Of a DNA stretch of 5,214 nucleotides, positions 1 to 5,214 are shown one piece after another; the first letter of the stretch is position 1, and each line of letters begins with the position of its first letter. The stretch comes from an uncultured Synergistales bacterium (GTDB taxonomy: Bacteria > Synergistota > Synergistia > Synergistales > Aminobacteriaceae). Under the pieces are notes generated by a model. It saw only the letters and a program-made list of their open reading frames with translations, ran no database searches and had not been told where the DNA came from. Both the position numbers and the translations under genes were made by a program. Where the stretch lies: positions 1 to 5,214 of the forward strand of contig CALFXN010000444.1 in assembly GCA_937957815.1 (NCBI GenBank). Direction: 5' to 3'.

Positions 1-16
1 AAGAAGGGGAAACGGC

Positions 17-745
17 ATGTTGATGAAGGAAATGAACCTGGTCGATTACCGGAACGAGATTCAGAAGACGCACGCGATGCTTCTTCCGATCGGGGCGTTC
101 GAGGTGTGGGGGCCGCACCTTCCGATCGGCGCGGATACGCTGGTGGCGGAGGAGATCGCAGAGCGCATCTCGAAGAAGATCGGCTGGATCGTGGGGCCCT
201 GTCTGCCCGTAGGGTATTCGGAAAGCCTGTATTTCAAGGAGGGCGGTACCGTCTCGGTCCGTCCGGAGAGCCTGAAGACGTACCTCGAGGACGTCCTCGA
301 CAGCCTGATCGAGACCGGCGTCACGCGGTTCTGCTTCGTCAGCCCGCATCTCGGCAACGTCCCCGTGGTGACGCAGATCGCCATACATCTGCGCAAGACG
401 CGAAACGTCAAGTGCTGCCTGATCGACTGGTGGCGCATCATCCAGCCGCTGTGCGCGAAGGAGGGCATCCTTCAGTACGACGGAAAGATGGCGCACGGAC
501 ACGCAAGCGAGGCGGGGACCTCGACGTTCCTGTATCTCCGGCCCGACCTCGTCAAGATGGATCGCGCGATCCGGGTCGACCCCGTTCCCGACGAGTATCC
601 CGATATCCCGCGCTTCACGCTGACGAACGAACTGTACACGGAAGCGGTCGTCGGAGACGCGACGATCGGAACCAGGGAAAAGGGCGAGCAGATCGTCAAC
701 AAGACCGTGGATCGCGTCGTCGGGTTCCTGAGGCAGTGGAAGTAA
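17..745 (+). CDS. Creatininase-family amidohydrolase, divergent metal site
   Basis: 242 residues, the usual length for the creatininase / MftE / FAPy-deformylase (ArfB) family of cytoplasmic metal-dependent hydrolases, most of which cleave cyclic or linear amide C-N bonds. Seen: the N-terminal family block LLPIGAFEVWGPHLPIGAD (residues 22-40), a central SPHLGN (109-114) matching the usual NGHGGN, and HASEAGTS (162-169) matching the usual HAGExETS. Candidate metal ligands E29, D40 and H111 are kept. The His normally two residues after the Glu (EQHGPH in relatives) is W31, and the second Glu of HAGExETS is G167, so this is a divergent member. The ATG at 17 is chosen because AGGGGA (5-10) lies six bases upstream; in-frame ATGs at 23 and 32 are less well placed. 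The gene ends 32 bases before the TRAP receptor gene and is probably co-transcribed with it. Family assignment is firm; substrate is unknown. Confidence 0.88.
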   Translation: MLMKEMNLVDYRNEIQKTHAMLLPIGAFEVWGPHLPIGADTLVAEEIAERISKKIGWIVGPCLPVGYSESLYFKEGGTVSVRPESLKTYLEDVLDSLIETGVTRFCFVSPHLGNVPVVTQIAIHLRKTRNVKCCLIDWWRIIQPLCAKEGILQYDGKMAHGHASEAGTSTFLYLRPDLVKMDRAIRVDPVPDEYPDIPRFTLTNELYTEAVVGDATIGTREKGEQIVNKTVDRVVGFLRQWK

Positions 746-762
746 ACGAATCCCATTTCGAG

Positions 763-770
763 AGGAGAGG
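763..770 (+). promoter_or_regulatory. Ribosome binding site of dctP
   Basis: AGGAGAGG lies seven bases before the ATG at 778. It fixes this start against a much longer upstream reading in the same frame that would overlap the creatininase gene. It is the end of a 12-base block (759-770, CGAGAGGAGAGG) repeated exactly before the nitrilase-family gene at 3793-3804. Confidence 0.85.
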
Positions 771-777
771 ACGCGCC

Positions 778-1881
778 ATGAAGAAATGTCTCGCAGCAGC
801 GCTTGCGTGCCTGTGTTTCTGCGCGCTCGCCGTTCCGTCGTCCGCGGAGTTCAAGCCGGAGTACAAGCTGAATTGCAACCTGACCGAGAACACCATCTGG
901 GGACAGGGCACGGCGATGTTCGTCAAGCTCGTCCAGCAGAAGACGAACGGGAAGCTCAACATCAAGCCGTACTATTCCGCGCAGCTTCTGAGCGGAAAGC
1001 AGAGCAATGAACTCCTGATGCTGCGCAACGGCACGATCGACTTTTCGTACGCCGGTCCCGCGAACTGGGCGACGCAGCTTCCGTCGATGAACCTGTTCAC
1101 GCTCCCGTGGTTCATCGCGTCGAGCGGCAATACGCAGAAGGCCATGGAGGCCATCGTCCACGGCAAGGCGGGAAAGATGCTCGAGGACATCGCGGCCAAG
1201 GCCGGCGTGACGGTCTTCGGGTGGGGGTACAACGCGCCTCGGCAGCTCCATTCCAACAAGCCGCTGCGGACGCCGGAGGAAATGAAGGGCGTGAAGATCC
1301 GGTTCGTCTCGTCGCCGCTGTACAAGGATACGCTCGAAGCGCTCGGAACGAACGGCGTCAACATCAACTGGAGCGAAGCGGTGACTGCGTTCCAGCAGGG
1401 GATCGTGGACGCGGGGGAGAACCCCTACAACGTCATCATCCCGTACCGGGTCTACGAGTTCCACAAGTTCGTCACCGAATGGAACTACACGTGCGCCGCG
1501 ATGGCGTTCGTCGCGAACTCGAAGGTCTGGGCGTCGTTCGACGCGGACACGCAGAAGATCCTCCGCGAATGCGCCGAGGAGGCGGGCGTCTACACGGGAA
1601 TGCTGAATCAGCTCGGCTTCGACGACGGAAGCGCGTACAAGTGGCTGGAAGCGCGGAACCTCCTTCCCAACGATGAGAAGGTCATTCCGCGCGATCCCAG
1701 AAAGCTGCTCGCTGACAACGGCGTGACGATCCACACATCCACGCCCGAGGAGATCATGGCGTTCCGGAAGGCGACGAAGGGCGTCTTCGAGAAACACATG
1801 AAGCTGGTGGGCGAGGATCTCGTGAAGGCGGCCGAAGAGGACATGCGCGCCGCGGGACTGACGATCCGGAAGGTCGAGTGA
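778..1881 (+). CDS. dctP: TRAP transporter periplasmic solute receptor (DctP family)
   Basis: Extracytoplasmic receptor of a TRAP transporter; it captures the substrate, usually a carboxylate, and delivers it to the DctQ/DctM membrane pair encoded just downstream. 367 residues, slightly longer than typical DctP proteins (about 325-340). Residues 1-23 are a Sec signal peptide: MKK, a Cys/Ala/Leu-rich hydrophobic core, then cleavage after SSA. Despite several Cys there is no good lipobox. The diagnostic core runs from NAPRQLHSN (152-160) through MKGVKIRF (169-176) to FQQGIVDAGENP (205-216). By motif and spacing R155, R175 and N215 match Haemophilus SiaP R127, R147 and N187, the residues that clamp the ligand carboxylate. 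The C-terminal part (from about 300) is Lys/Glu-rich and helical. The start is set by the strong SD at 763-770. Family is certain; the substrate is not determinable, though an acid is likely. Confidence 0.95.
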   Translation: MKKCLAAALACLCFCALAVPSSAEFKPEYKLNCNLTENTIWGQGTAMFVKLVQQKTNGKLNIKPYYSAQLLSGKQSNELLMLRNGTIDFSYAGPANWATQLPSMNLFTLPWFIASSGNTQKAMEAIVHGKAGKMLEDIAAKAGVTVFGWGYNAPRQLHSNKPLRTPEEMKGVKIRFVSSPLYKDTLEALGTNGVNINWSEAVTAFQQGIVDAGENPYNVIIPYRVYEFHKFVTEWNYTCAAMAFVANSKVWASFDADTQKILRECAEEAGVYTGMLNQLGFDDGSAYKWLEARNLLPNDEKVIPRDPRKLLADNGVTIHTSTPEEIMAFRKATKGVFEKHMKLVGEDLVKAAEEDMRAAGLTIRKVE

Positions 1882-1890
1882 CGACCGGCG

Positions 1891-1912
1891 GAGAGGGGGC
1901 GGCCCCCCTTTC
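1891..1912 (+). promoter_or_regulatory. GC-rich hairpin between dctP and dctQ
   Basis: The 80-base gap between dctP and dctQ holds an inverted repeat: 1891-1899 (GAGAGGGGG) pairs with 1904-1912 (CCCCCTTTC) around a CGGC loop (1900-1903). This gives nine pairs, one of them G-T. The transcript after it is C-rich with no U-run, so it does not look like a simple full terminator. Hairpins at this position, after a binding-protein gene and before membrane-component genes, commonly protect the upstream mRNA 3' end or partly attenuate transcription, so the receptor is made in excess. That role is inference here. The rest of the gap is C-rich and holds only the dctQ ribosome binding site. Confidence 0.6.
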
Positions 1913-1949
1913 GTCCCCTCCCCGCCCGTTCGGTCCCTGTATCCGCAAC

Positions 1950-1957
1950 GGAGGTGA
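1950..1957 (+). promoter_or_regulatory. Ribosome binding site fixing the GTG start of dctQ
   Basis: GGAGGTGA, a near-perfect anti-16S match, ends four bases before the GTG at 1962 (GGAGG core seven bases away). It selects this GTG over an in-frame GTG at 1878 that overlaps the dctP stop codon. Confidence 0.85.
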
Positions 1958-1961
1958 AGAA

Positions 1962-2438
1962 GTGAACGCATTGCGGTACCTGTCGAAGAACTTCGAGAAG
2001 ATCCTCACGGCGATCATTCTCTTATCGATGTCGTCGTTTGCCTTCATCAATGTCATTTCGCGATACGTGGTCAACCTGTCGTTGAATTTCACGGAAGAAC
2101 TGAACCTCTATCTGTTCGTCTGGCTCGCGTTTCTCGGCAGCGCCTGGGCGTGCCGCGACGGCGCGCACATGTCCGTCAGCATGGTCTACGACATGTTTCC
2201 GAAGCCGGTGCGCGCGGTCCTGTACGCGCTCATCCAGGCGGTAACGGTGGCGTTTTTCATCGCCCTCGGCTATTGCGGTTACGCCGAGATCCTCGACGAG
2301 ATAGCCCTGAATGCGATGACGGAGACGCTCGTCATCCCCGTCTGGTGGTTTACGAGTTCGATTCCGATCGGGTCGGCGCTCATCGTTCTGAGGACGTTGC
2401 AGCGAACGTTTGAGGACTTCGCGCATGGAACGTACTGA
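1962..2438 (+). CDS. dctQ: TRAP transporter small membrane subunit (DctQ family)
   Basis: 158 residues, four hydrophobic segments at roughly 13-33, 47-64, 86-105 and 124-144, the standard DctQ topology. It is the small inner-membrane subunit that partners DctM in the sodium-driven TRAP importer. Family marks seen: FINVISRYVVN (28-38) with N30 and R34, then FTEELNLYLFVWLAFLGSAWACRDGAHMSV (43-72) with the paired E45/E46 and H69, and PVWWFTSSIPIGSAL (126-140) opening the last helix. The start is GTG; the longer in-frame reading from 1878 would add 28 residues rich in Pro and Gly, translated through the hairpin, with no family similarity. Position between the receptor and the large subunit is the common P-Q-M order. 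Assignment is firm from motifs, topology and context together. Confidence 0.93.
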   Translation: MNALRYLSKNFEKILTAIILLSMSSFAFINVISRYVVNLSLNFTEELNLYLFVWLAFLGSAWACRDGAHMSVSMVYDMFPKPVRAVLYALIQAVTVAFFIALGYCGYAEILDEIALNAMTETLVIPVWWFTSSIPIGSALIVLRTLQRTFEDFAHGTY

Positions 2439-2447
2439 CGCGCGGGG

Positions 2448-2452
2448 AAGGA
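2448..2452 (+). promoter_or_regulatory. Ribosome binding site of dctM
   Basis: AAGGA, preceded by a G-run (2444-2447), lies ten bases before the ATG at 2463. The spacing is longer than for the other genes in the window, but no better site or start exists in the 24-base gap after dctQ. Confidence 0.6.
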
Positions 2453-2462
2453 TATTTCCGAT

Positions 2463-3755
2463 ATGAAGACGCTGTTTGCGGATCCCGCTTTCTGGCTTCT
2501 TTTCCTGTTCCTGGTCCCTCTCATGCTCAAGCTTCCCATAGCGATCGCCATGGGAGTGTCCGCCGCCGCCATCATCTGGGTCTACGACCTCGGATGGCAG
2601 AGCATTTCGTACTCGTTCTTCGCCAATATCGCGAAGGTGCCGCTTCTGGCGATCCCCTTCTTTATTCTGGCCGGGGCGATCATGGAGCGCGCGGGCATTG
2701 CGGAAAGGCTGATCAACTTCGTCAAGGAGTGCGTCGGCAGCATTACGGGAGGGCTCGCGATCGGGGCCATCCTCGTCGCGACGCTCTGGGGCGCGATCAG
2801 CGGCTCGGGACCGGCGACCGTGGCCGTCATCGGGGTCATCATGATCCCGGGAATGGTTGCGGCCGGATACGACAAGGCGTTCGCGACGGCCGTCGTCAGC
2901 TCCGCATCCGGCATCGCGATCATCATTCCGCCGAGCATCTCGTTCATCGTGTACGCGTCGATCACGGGAACGTCGATCGGCGCGATGTTCGCGGCGGGAT
3001 TCATTCCCGGCCTGATCATGTCCGCGTGCCTGTGCGCCGCGGCGTGGTTCACCTCGCGCAAGAACGGGTGGAAGGCGGAGCCGCGCAAGGGAAATTTCCT
3101 GCACGCGCTCAAGGAAGCGTTCTGGGCGATCCTGTCCCCCGTGATCATCCTGGGCGGCATCTACGGCGGCGTCTTCACGCCGACCGAAGCGGCGGCGGTG
3201 TCCATATTCTACGGCGTGTTCGTCGGCGTGTTCATCTATCATACGCTCACGTGGAAGGTCTTCTACGAGATGCTGGCCTTCTCGGCGAGCACGAGCGCCG
3301 TCGTCATGATCCTCATCGGCATGGGAGGCCTCTACGCGTGGGCGGCGCAGACCGTCGGCCTGATAGACAAGGCCGCCTCGGTCATCCTTATGGTTTCCGA
3401 CAATCCGAACGTGGTGCTGCTGCTGATCAACGTCATCCTGCTGATCGCCGGAATGCTTATCGGCGGAAACTCCATTTTTTACATCTTCATCCCGCTGTTC
3501 ATGCCGATCGTCGCGCATTTCAAGTGGGATCCGATATGGTTCGGCGTCATGTGCACCGTGAACATCGCTATCGGGCAGATCACGCCGCCGGTCGCGTCGA
3601 ACCTGTTCGTCGGCATGAGCATCAGCAAGCTGTCGATGGAGGAACTCGCCCCGAAGGTCATGCCGTTCGTGGTCGCCTCGATCGCGGCGCTTGCGATCAT
3701 CGCGGCGTTCCCGGAACTCACGCTGTTCCTGCCGCGCATGTGGGGGATGCTGTAG
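2463..3755 (+). CDS. dctM: TRAP transporter large membrane subunit (DctM family)
   Basis: 430 residues, the normal size of a DctM permease, almost wholly hydrophobic with about a dozen membrane segments. It forms the translocation channel of the TRAP system and uses a sodium gradient. Family blocks in order: IPFFILAGAIMERAGIAERLI (64-84); WGAISGSGPATVAVIGVIMIPGM (109-131); GYDKAFATAVVSSASGIAIIIPPSI (135-159) followed by VYASITGTSIGAMFAAGFIPG (163-183); GVFTPTEAAAVSIFYG (236-251); and near the C-terminus IGQITPPVASNLFVG (370-384). The two SGS/PP hairpin regions form the pseudo-symmetric halves typical of the ion-transporter superfamily. It is separate from DctQ, not fused. The ATG follows an SD at 2448-2452. 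It is 24 bases after dctQ, so very likely co-transcribed. No truncation or oddity is seen. Confidence 0.95.
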   Translation: MKTLFADPAFWLLFLFLVPLMLKLPIAIAMGVSAAAIIWVYDLGWQSISYSFFANIAKVPLLAIPFFILAGAIMERAGIAERLINFVKECVGSITGGLAIGAILVATLWGAISGSGPATVAVIGVIMIPGMVAAGYDKAFATAVVSSASGIAIIIPPSISFIVYASITGTSIGAMFAAGFIPGLIMSACLCAAAWFTSRKNGWKAEPRKGNFLHALKEAFWAILSPVIILGGIYGGVFTPTEAAAVSIFYGVFVGVFIYHTLTWKVFYEMLAFSASTSAVVMILIGMGGLYAWAAQTVGLIDKAASVILMVSDNPNVVLLLINVILLIAGMLIGGNSIFYIFIPLFMPIVAHFKWDPIWFGVMCTVNIAIGQITPPVASNLFVGMSISKLSMEELAPKVMPFVVASIAALAIIAAFPELTLFLPRMWGML

Positions 3756-3769
3756 GCCGCTTCGTGGCC
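3755..3769 (+). other. Small hairpin at the dctM stop
   Basis: GGCCGC (3755-3760) can pair with GTGGCC (3764-3769) around a TTC loop, six pairs with one G-T, starting on the last base of the dctM stop codon. There is no T-run after it. It could be a weak mRNA 3'-end stabiliser, or simply chance in GC-rich DNA. Confidence 0.25.
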
Positions 3770-3796
3770 GTTGTGCGACGACGAGGCGCAAACGAG

Positions 3797-3804
3797 AGGA
3801 GAGG
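3797..3804 (+). promoter_or_regulatory. Ribosome binding site fixing the GTG start of the nitrilase-family gene
   Basis: AGGAGAGG ends six bases before the GTG at 3811. It decides the start: the open frame extends upstream to 3691 inside dctM, but that stretch is Arg/Cys-rich and unlike the family, while the protein from 3811 begins with the expected beta-strand. Confidence 0.8.
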
Positions 3805-3810
3805 TGTGTC

Positions 3811-4629
3811 GTGTCGAGATTCGTGATGGCCGCCATTCAGATGGATTCGCAGGCGGACAAGGAACGCAACTTGGACGTTGTGGAGAAATTCGTCGCGGAA
3901 GCCGCGCGGCGAGGCGCGCAATTCGTGTCGATGCCCGAGAACGTGCATTACATCGGGACGAAGGAAGGGACGTTCGAGAATGCGGAGCCGATCCCCGGCC
4001 CCATGTCGGAGGCGTTCTCGTCCCTCGCGAGGCGGTACGGCGTCTGGCTGCACTGCGGGAGCATCGGCGAAAGGATCGAGGGCGAAGAACGGCTCTACAA
4101 CACGTGCCTTCTGTTCGATCCGAAGGGGAACCTTGCGGGACGGTACGAGAAGATCCACCTGTTCGACGTCGATATCAAGAACGGCCCCTCGACGAGGGAG
4201 TCGGATACGAAAAAAGCCGGGAAGTCCATCCGGGTGTGCGATACGGACTTTTGCAAGGTCGGCCTGTCGATCTGCTACGACATGCGCTTCCCGGAACTCT
4301 ATCGCATCATGGCGCTTCGCGGGGCGCGCATCATGTTCGTTCCGGCCAATTACACGCTCTTCACCGGGAAGGATCACTGGGAACCGATCCTCCGCACCCG
4401 CGCCATCGAGAATCAGTGCTATGTCGTGGCTCCGGCTCAGATCGGAAAGAAGCCCGCTTTCCAATCCTACGGAAGGTCGATGATCATCAACCCGTGGGGC
4501 GTCGTCCTCGCGACCGCGGAGGACCGGGAGTGCGTCATTTACGCCGACATCGACCCGGATTACGTCGATGTCATCCGGGCGCAGCTTCCGAGCCTTCCGA
4601 ACCGCCAACCCGAAGCATACGTGTGGTGA
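3811..4629 (+). CDS. Nitrilase-superfamily C-N hydrolase, Nit1/Nit2-like amidase
   Basis: 272 residues, a full single-domain carbon-nitrogen hydrolase. The catalytic triad is visible: E43 (SMPENV), K114 (RYEKIHLFDVDI) and nucleophile C155 (LSICYDMRFPELYR). The sub-family blocks LFDVDI, RESDTKKAG (129-137), YTLFTGKDHWEPILRTRAIENQ (181-202), YGRSMIINPWG (220-230) and LPNRQPEAY (262-270) place it with the Nit1/Nit2 branch, whose known members are omega-amidase (acting on alpha-ketoglutaramate and alpha-ketosuccinamate) and deaminated-glutathione amidase, cytoplasmic enzymes that release ammonia from a carboxylic-acid amide. True nitrile hydrolysis is unlikely for this branch. The start is GTG. 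The gene lies 55 bases after dctM with no terminator between, so it is probably the last gene of the operon and may process the imported solute. Family certain; exact substrate inferred only. Confidence 0.93.
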   Translation: MSRFVMAAIQMDSQADKERNLDVVEKFVAEAARRGAQFVSMPENVHYIGTKEGTFENAEPIPGPMSEAFSSLARRYGVWLHCGSIGERIEGEERLYNTCLLFDPKGNLAGRYEKIHLFDVDIKNGPSTRESDTKKAGKSIRVCDTDFCKVGLSICYDMRFPELYRIMALRGARIMFVPANYTLFTGKDHWEPILRTRAIENQCYVVAPAQIGKKPAFQSYGRSMIINPWGVVLATAEDRECVIYADIDPDYVDVIRAQLPSLPNRQPEAYVW

Positions 4630-4634
4630 CGGCG

Positions 4635-4678
4635 AAAACAGGCCCCCGTCGCGGATGATGCGGCGGGGGCCTGTCATT
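4635..4678. terminator. Convergent intrinsic terminator, better formed for the minus strand
   Basis: A perfect-looking stem of 15 pairs (one T-G) joins 4638-4652 to 4660-4674 around a seven-base loop (GGATGAT, 4653-4659), with a CAGGCCCCCG / CGGGGGCCTG core. It fills the 65-base gap between the stop codons of the plus-strand nitrilase-family gene and the minus-strand gene. On the minus strand the stem is followed directly by a T-tract, the complement of AAAA at 4635-4638. On the plus strand it is followed only by TCATT. It can therefore serve both genes, but the classical U-tail exists only for the minus-strand transcript. Confidence 0.85.
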
Positions 4679-4694
4679 CGGCGTTCCGTGCGGG

Positions 4695-5163
4695 TTACTT
4701 ATTCATCGACAGGACCAGATTCACCATCCTGAGGAAGTAGTCGTTGAAGTCCTTCGTCGCGTCCTCGCCCTTTTCGACCTTGGGCCGGACGGCGTAGATG
4801 AAGCGCCGCCACTCGTCGTTGACGCCGGCCTCGTAGAACTCGCTGTAGCGGAAGGCTTCCTTCTGCGTCCGGTAGACCGTGCCGTCCATGAGCGCCTTCG
4901 GCGTCGCGTTCGCGCCCATCAGGAACGGGATGGAGTAGCCGTAGGCGGGAAGCGTCACGAAGATCGTCGTGAGCTTTTCGGGGTGCTTCGGGTCGATCAG
5001 GAAGGTCGAGCTGGATTGCGCGCGCGGCAGGTTCCAGATCGCGGGGTGCTTCCCGACCTTCGGCGAGTTCACGAGTTCGACCGTGATCTTGCCGTAGTTG
5101 TCGATGAGCGCGTCTTCGGTGGAGCCGTAGTCGTTCTCGCGAAGGATCGTGAAGGCGATGCCC
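4695..5163 (-). CDS. Unidentified protein, C-terminal 155 residues; 5' end lost at contig edge
   Basis: The minus-strand frame encodes 155 genuine residues ending SMNK and a TAA at 4697-4695. Its N-terminus is missing: the frame runs into adapter sequence at about 5163-5166, so the GTG at 5180-5178 and the codons giving MCSSE lie in the adapter and are not a start; the next codon straddles the junction. The composition (Asp, Glu, Lys, Asn and aromatics evenly mixed) looks like a real soluble protein, unlike the Arg-rich shadow frames. I do not recognise it firmly. The pattern LIDNYGKITVELVNS, then SSSTFLIDPKHPEKLTTIFV, faintly recalls the C-terminal half of Ntn-type linear-amide hydrolases (peptidase C45/C69-like), where a region ending YGKI precedes a strand pair beginning with Ser/Thr. 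That is a guess. The last 50 residues look helical. It is convergent with the TRAP operon, so it is a separate transcription unit whose promoter lies outside the window. Confidence 0.8.
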
Positions 5164-5164
5164 A

Positions 5165-5214
5165 GCTCGGAAGAGCACACGTCTGAACTCCAGTCACGTG
5201 GCCTTATCTCGTAT
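5165..5214 (+). other. Illumina TruSeq index adapter read-through (artefact)
   Basis: From 5167 to the end the bases match the TruSeq indexed adapter in order: TCGGAAGAGCACACGTC (5167-5183), TGAACTCCAGTCAC (5184-5197), a six-base index GTGGCC (5198-5203) with its TT tail (5204-5205), then ATCTCGTAT (5206-5214), the beginning of the P7 flank. The index and tail equal TruSeq LT index 20 as I remember the published adapter set. The A-G at 5164-5165 also fit the adapter start, with one mismatch at 5166 (C for A), so the true junction lies between 5163 and 5167. This is sequencing-library DNA left on the contig end, not genome. Confidence 0.97.

Noticed and set aside
106..777. Upstream extension of the dctP frame to an ATG at 106
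   Set aside because: It overlaps the creatininase gene with Arg-rich nonsense. The ATG at 778 has a strong SD and a proper signal peptide directly after it.
1878..1961. In-frame GTG for dctQ overlapping the dctP stop codon (GTGA), suggesting translational coupling
   Set aside because: It would add 28 Pro/Gly-rich residues read through the hairpin. The GTG at 1962 has a near-perfect SD and gives a normal DctQ N-terminus.
472..1971. A 499-codon open frame on the minus strand across the creatininase and dctP genes
   Set aside because: Arg/His/Pro/Val-rich translation typical of an antisense shadow in GC-rich DNA. The plus strand here encodes two clear protein families.
3691..3810. Upstream extension of the nitrilase-family gene into dctM
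   Set aside because: The added residues are Arg/Cys/Ser-rich and come from another frame of dctM; the SD at 3797-3804 and the family N-terminus support the GTG at 3811.
2022..3836. A 604-codon open frame on the minus strand opposite dctQ and dctM
   Set aside because: Extremely rich in Arg, Asp and His, the reverse image of hydrophobic codons. No family motifs and no suitable ribosome binding site were seen.
4983..5186. Plus-strand open frame at the right end, running into the adapter
   Set aside because: Antisense shadow of the minus-strand gene whose last codons are adapter sequence.
1..5214. CRISPR array, insertion sequence, tRNA, riboswitch, phage or defence genes
   Set aside because: No spaced direct repeats, terminal inverted repeats, transposase motifs, cloverleaf sequences or defence-family proteins were seen; intergenic gaps are at most 80 bases.

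Overview
The window is a GC-rich bacterial stretch (roughly 60% G+C by eye) with dense genes, Shine-Dalgarno-led starts and little intergenic space. It carries five complete plus-strand genes, one minus-strand gene cut off by the right edge, and about 50 bases at the right end that are not biological. A GC-rich anaerobic amino-acid or organic-acid user rich in TRAP transporters, for example a member of Synergistota, would fit the style. That is only an impression: no rRNA or marker gene is present.

Layout. 17-745: a creatininase-family amidohydrolase with an unusual metal site. 778-1881: TRAP periplasmic solute receptor (DctP). 1882-1961: an 80-base gap with a strong GC-rich hairpin. 1962-2438: TRAP small membrane subunit (DctQ). 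2463-3755: TRAP large membrane subunit (DctM). 3811-4629: nitrilase-superfamily amidase, Nit1/Nit2-like. 4630-4694: a convergent intergenic region filled by a 15-bp stem terminator. 4695-about 5163, minus strand: the C-terminal 155 residues of a protein I cannot firmly name. About 5165-5214: Illumina TruSeq index adapter read-through fused to the contig end.

How the genes work together. The five plus-strand genes are co-directional with gaps of 32, 80, 24 and 55 bases and look like one operon whose promoter lies left of the window. A complete tripartite TRAP importer is bracketed by two cytoplasmic enzymes, both from families that act on C-N bonds of amides: one typically opens cyclic amides, the other hydrolyses linear ones. 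The receptor has the Arg/Arg/Asn residues that hold a carboxylate. The simplest inference is a catabolic cassette that imports a carboxylate bearing an amide or lactam and deamidates it. The substrate cannot be read from sequence.

Most notable observations: the adapter at the right end, which falsifies the apparent start of the last gene; the substituted metal ligands of the creatininase homologue; the amidase-TRAP-amidase arrangement; and the hairpin separating the receptor gene from the membrane-subunit genes.
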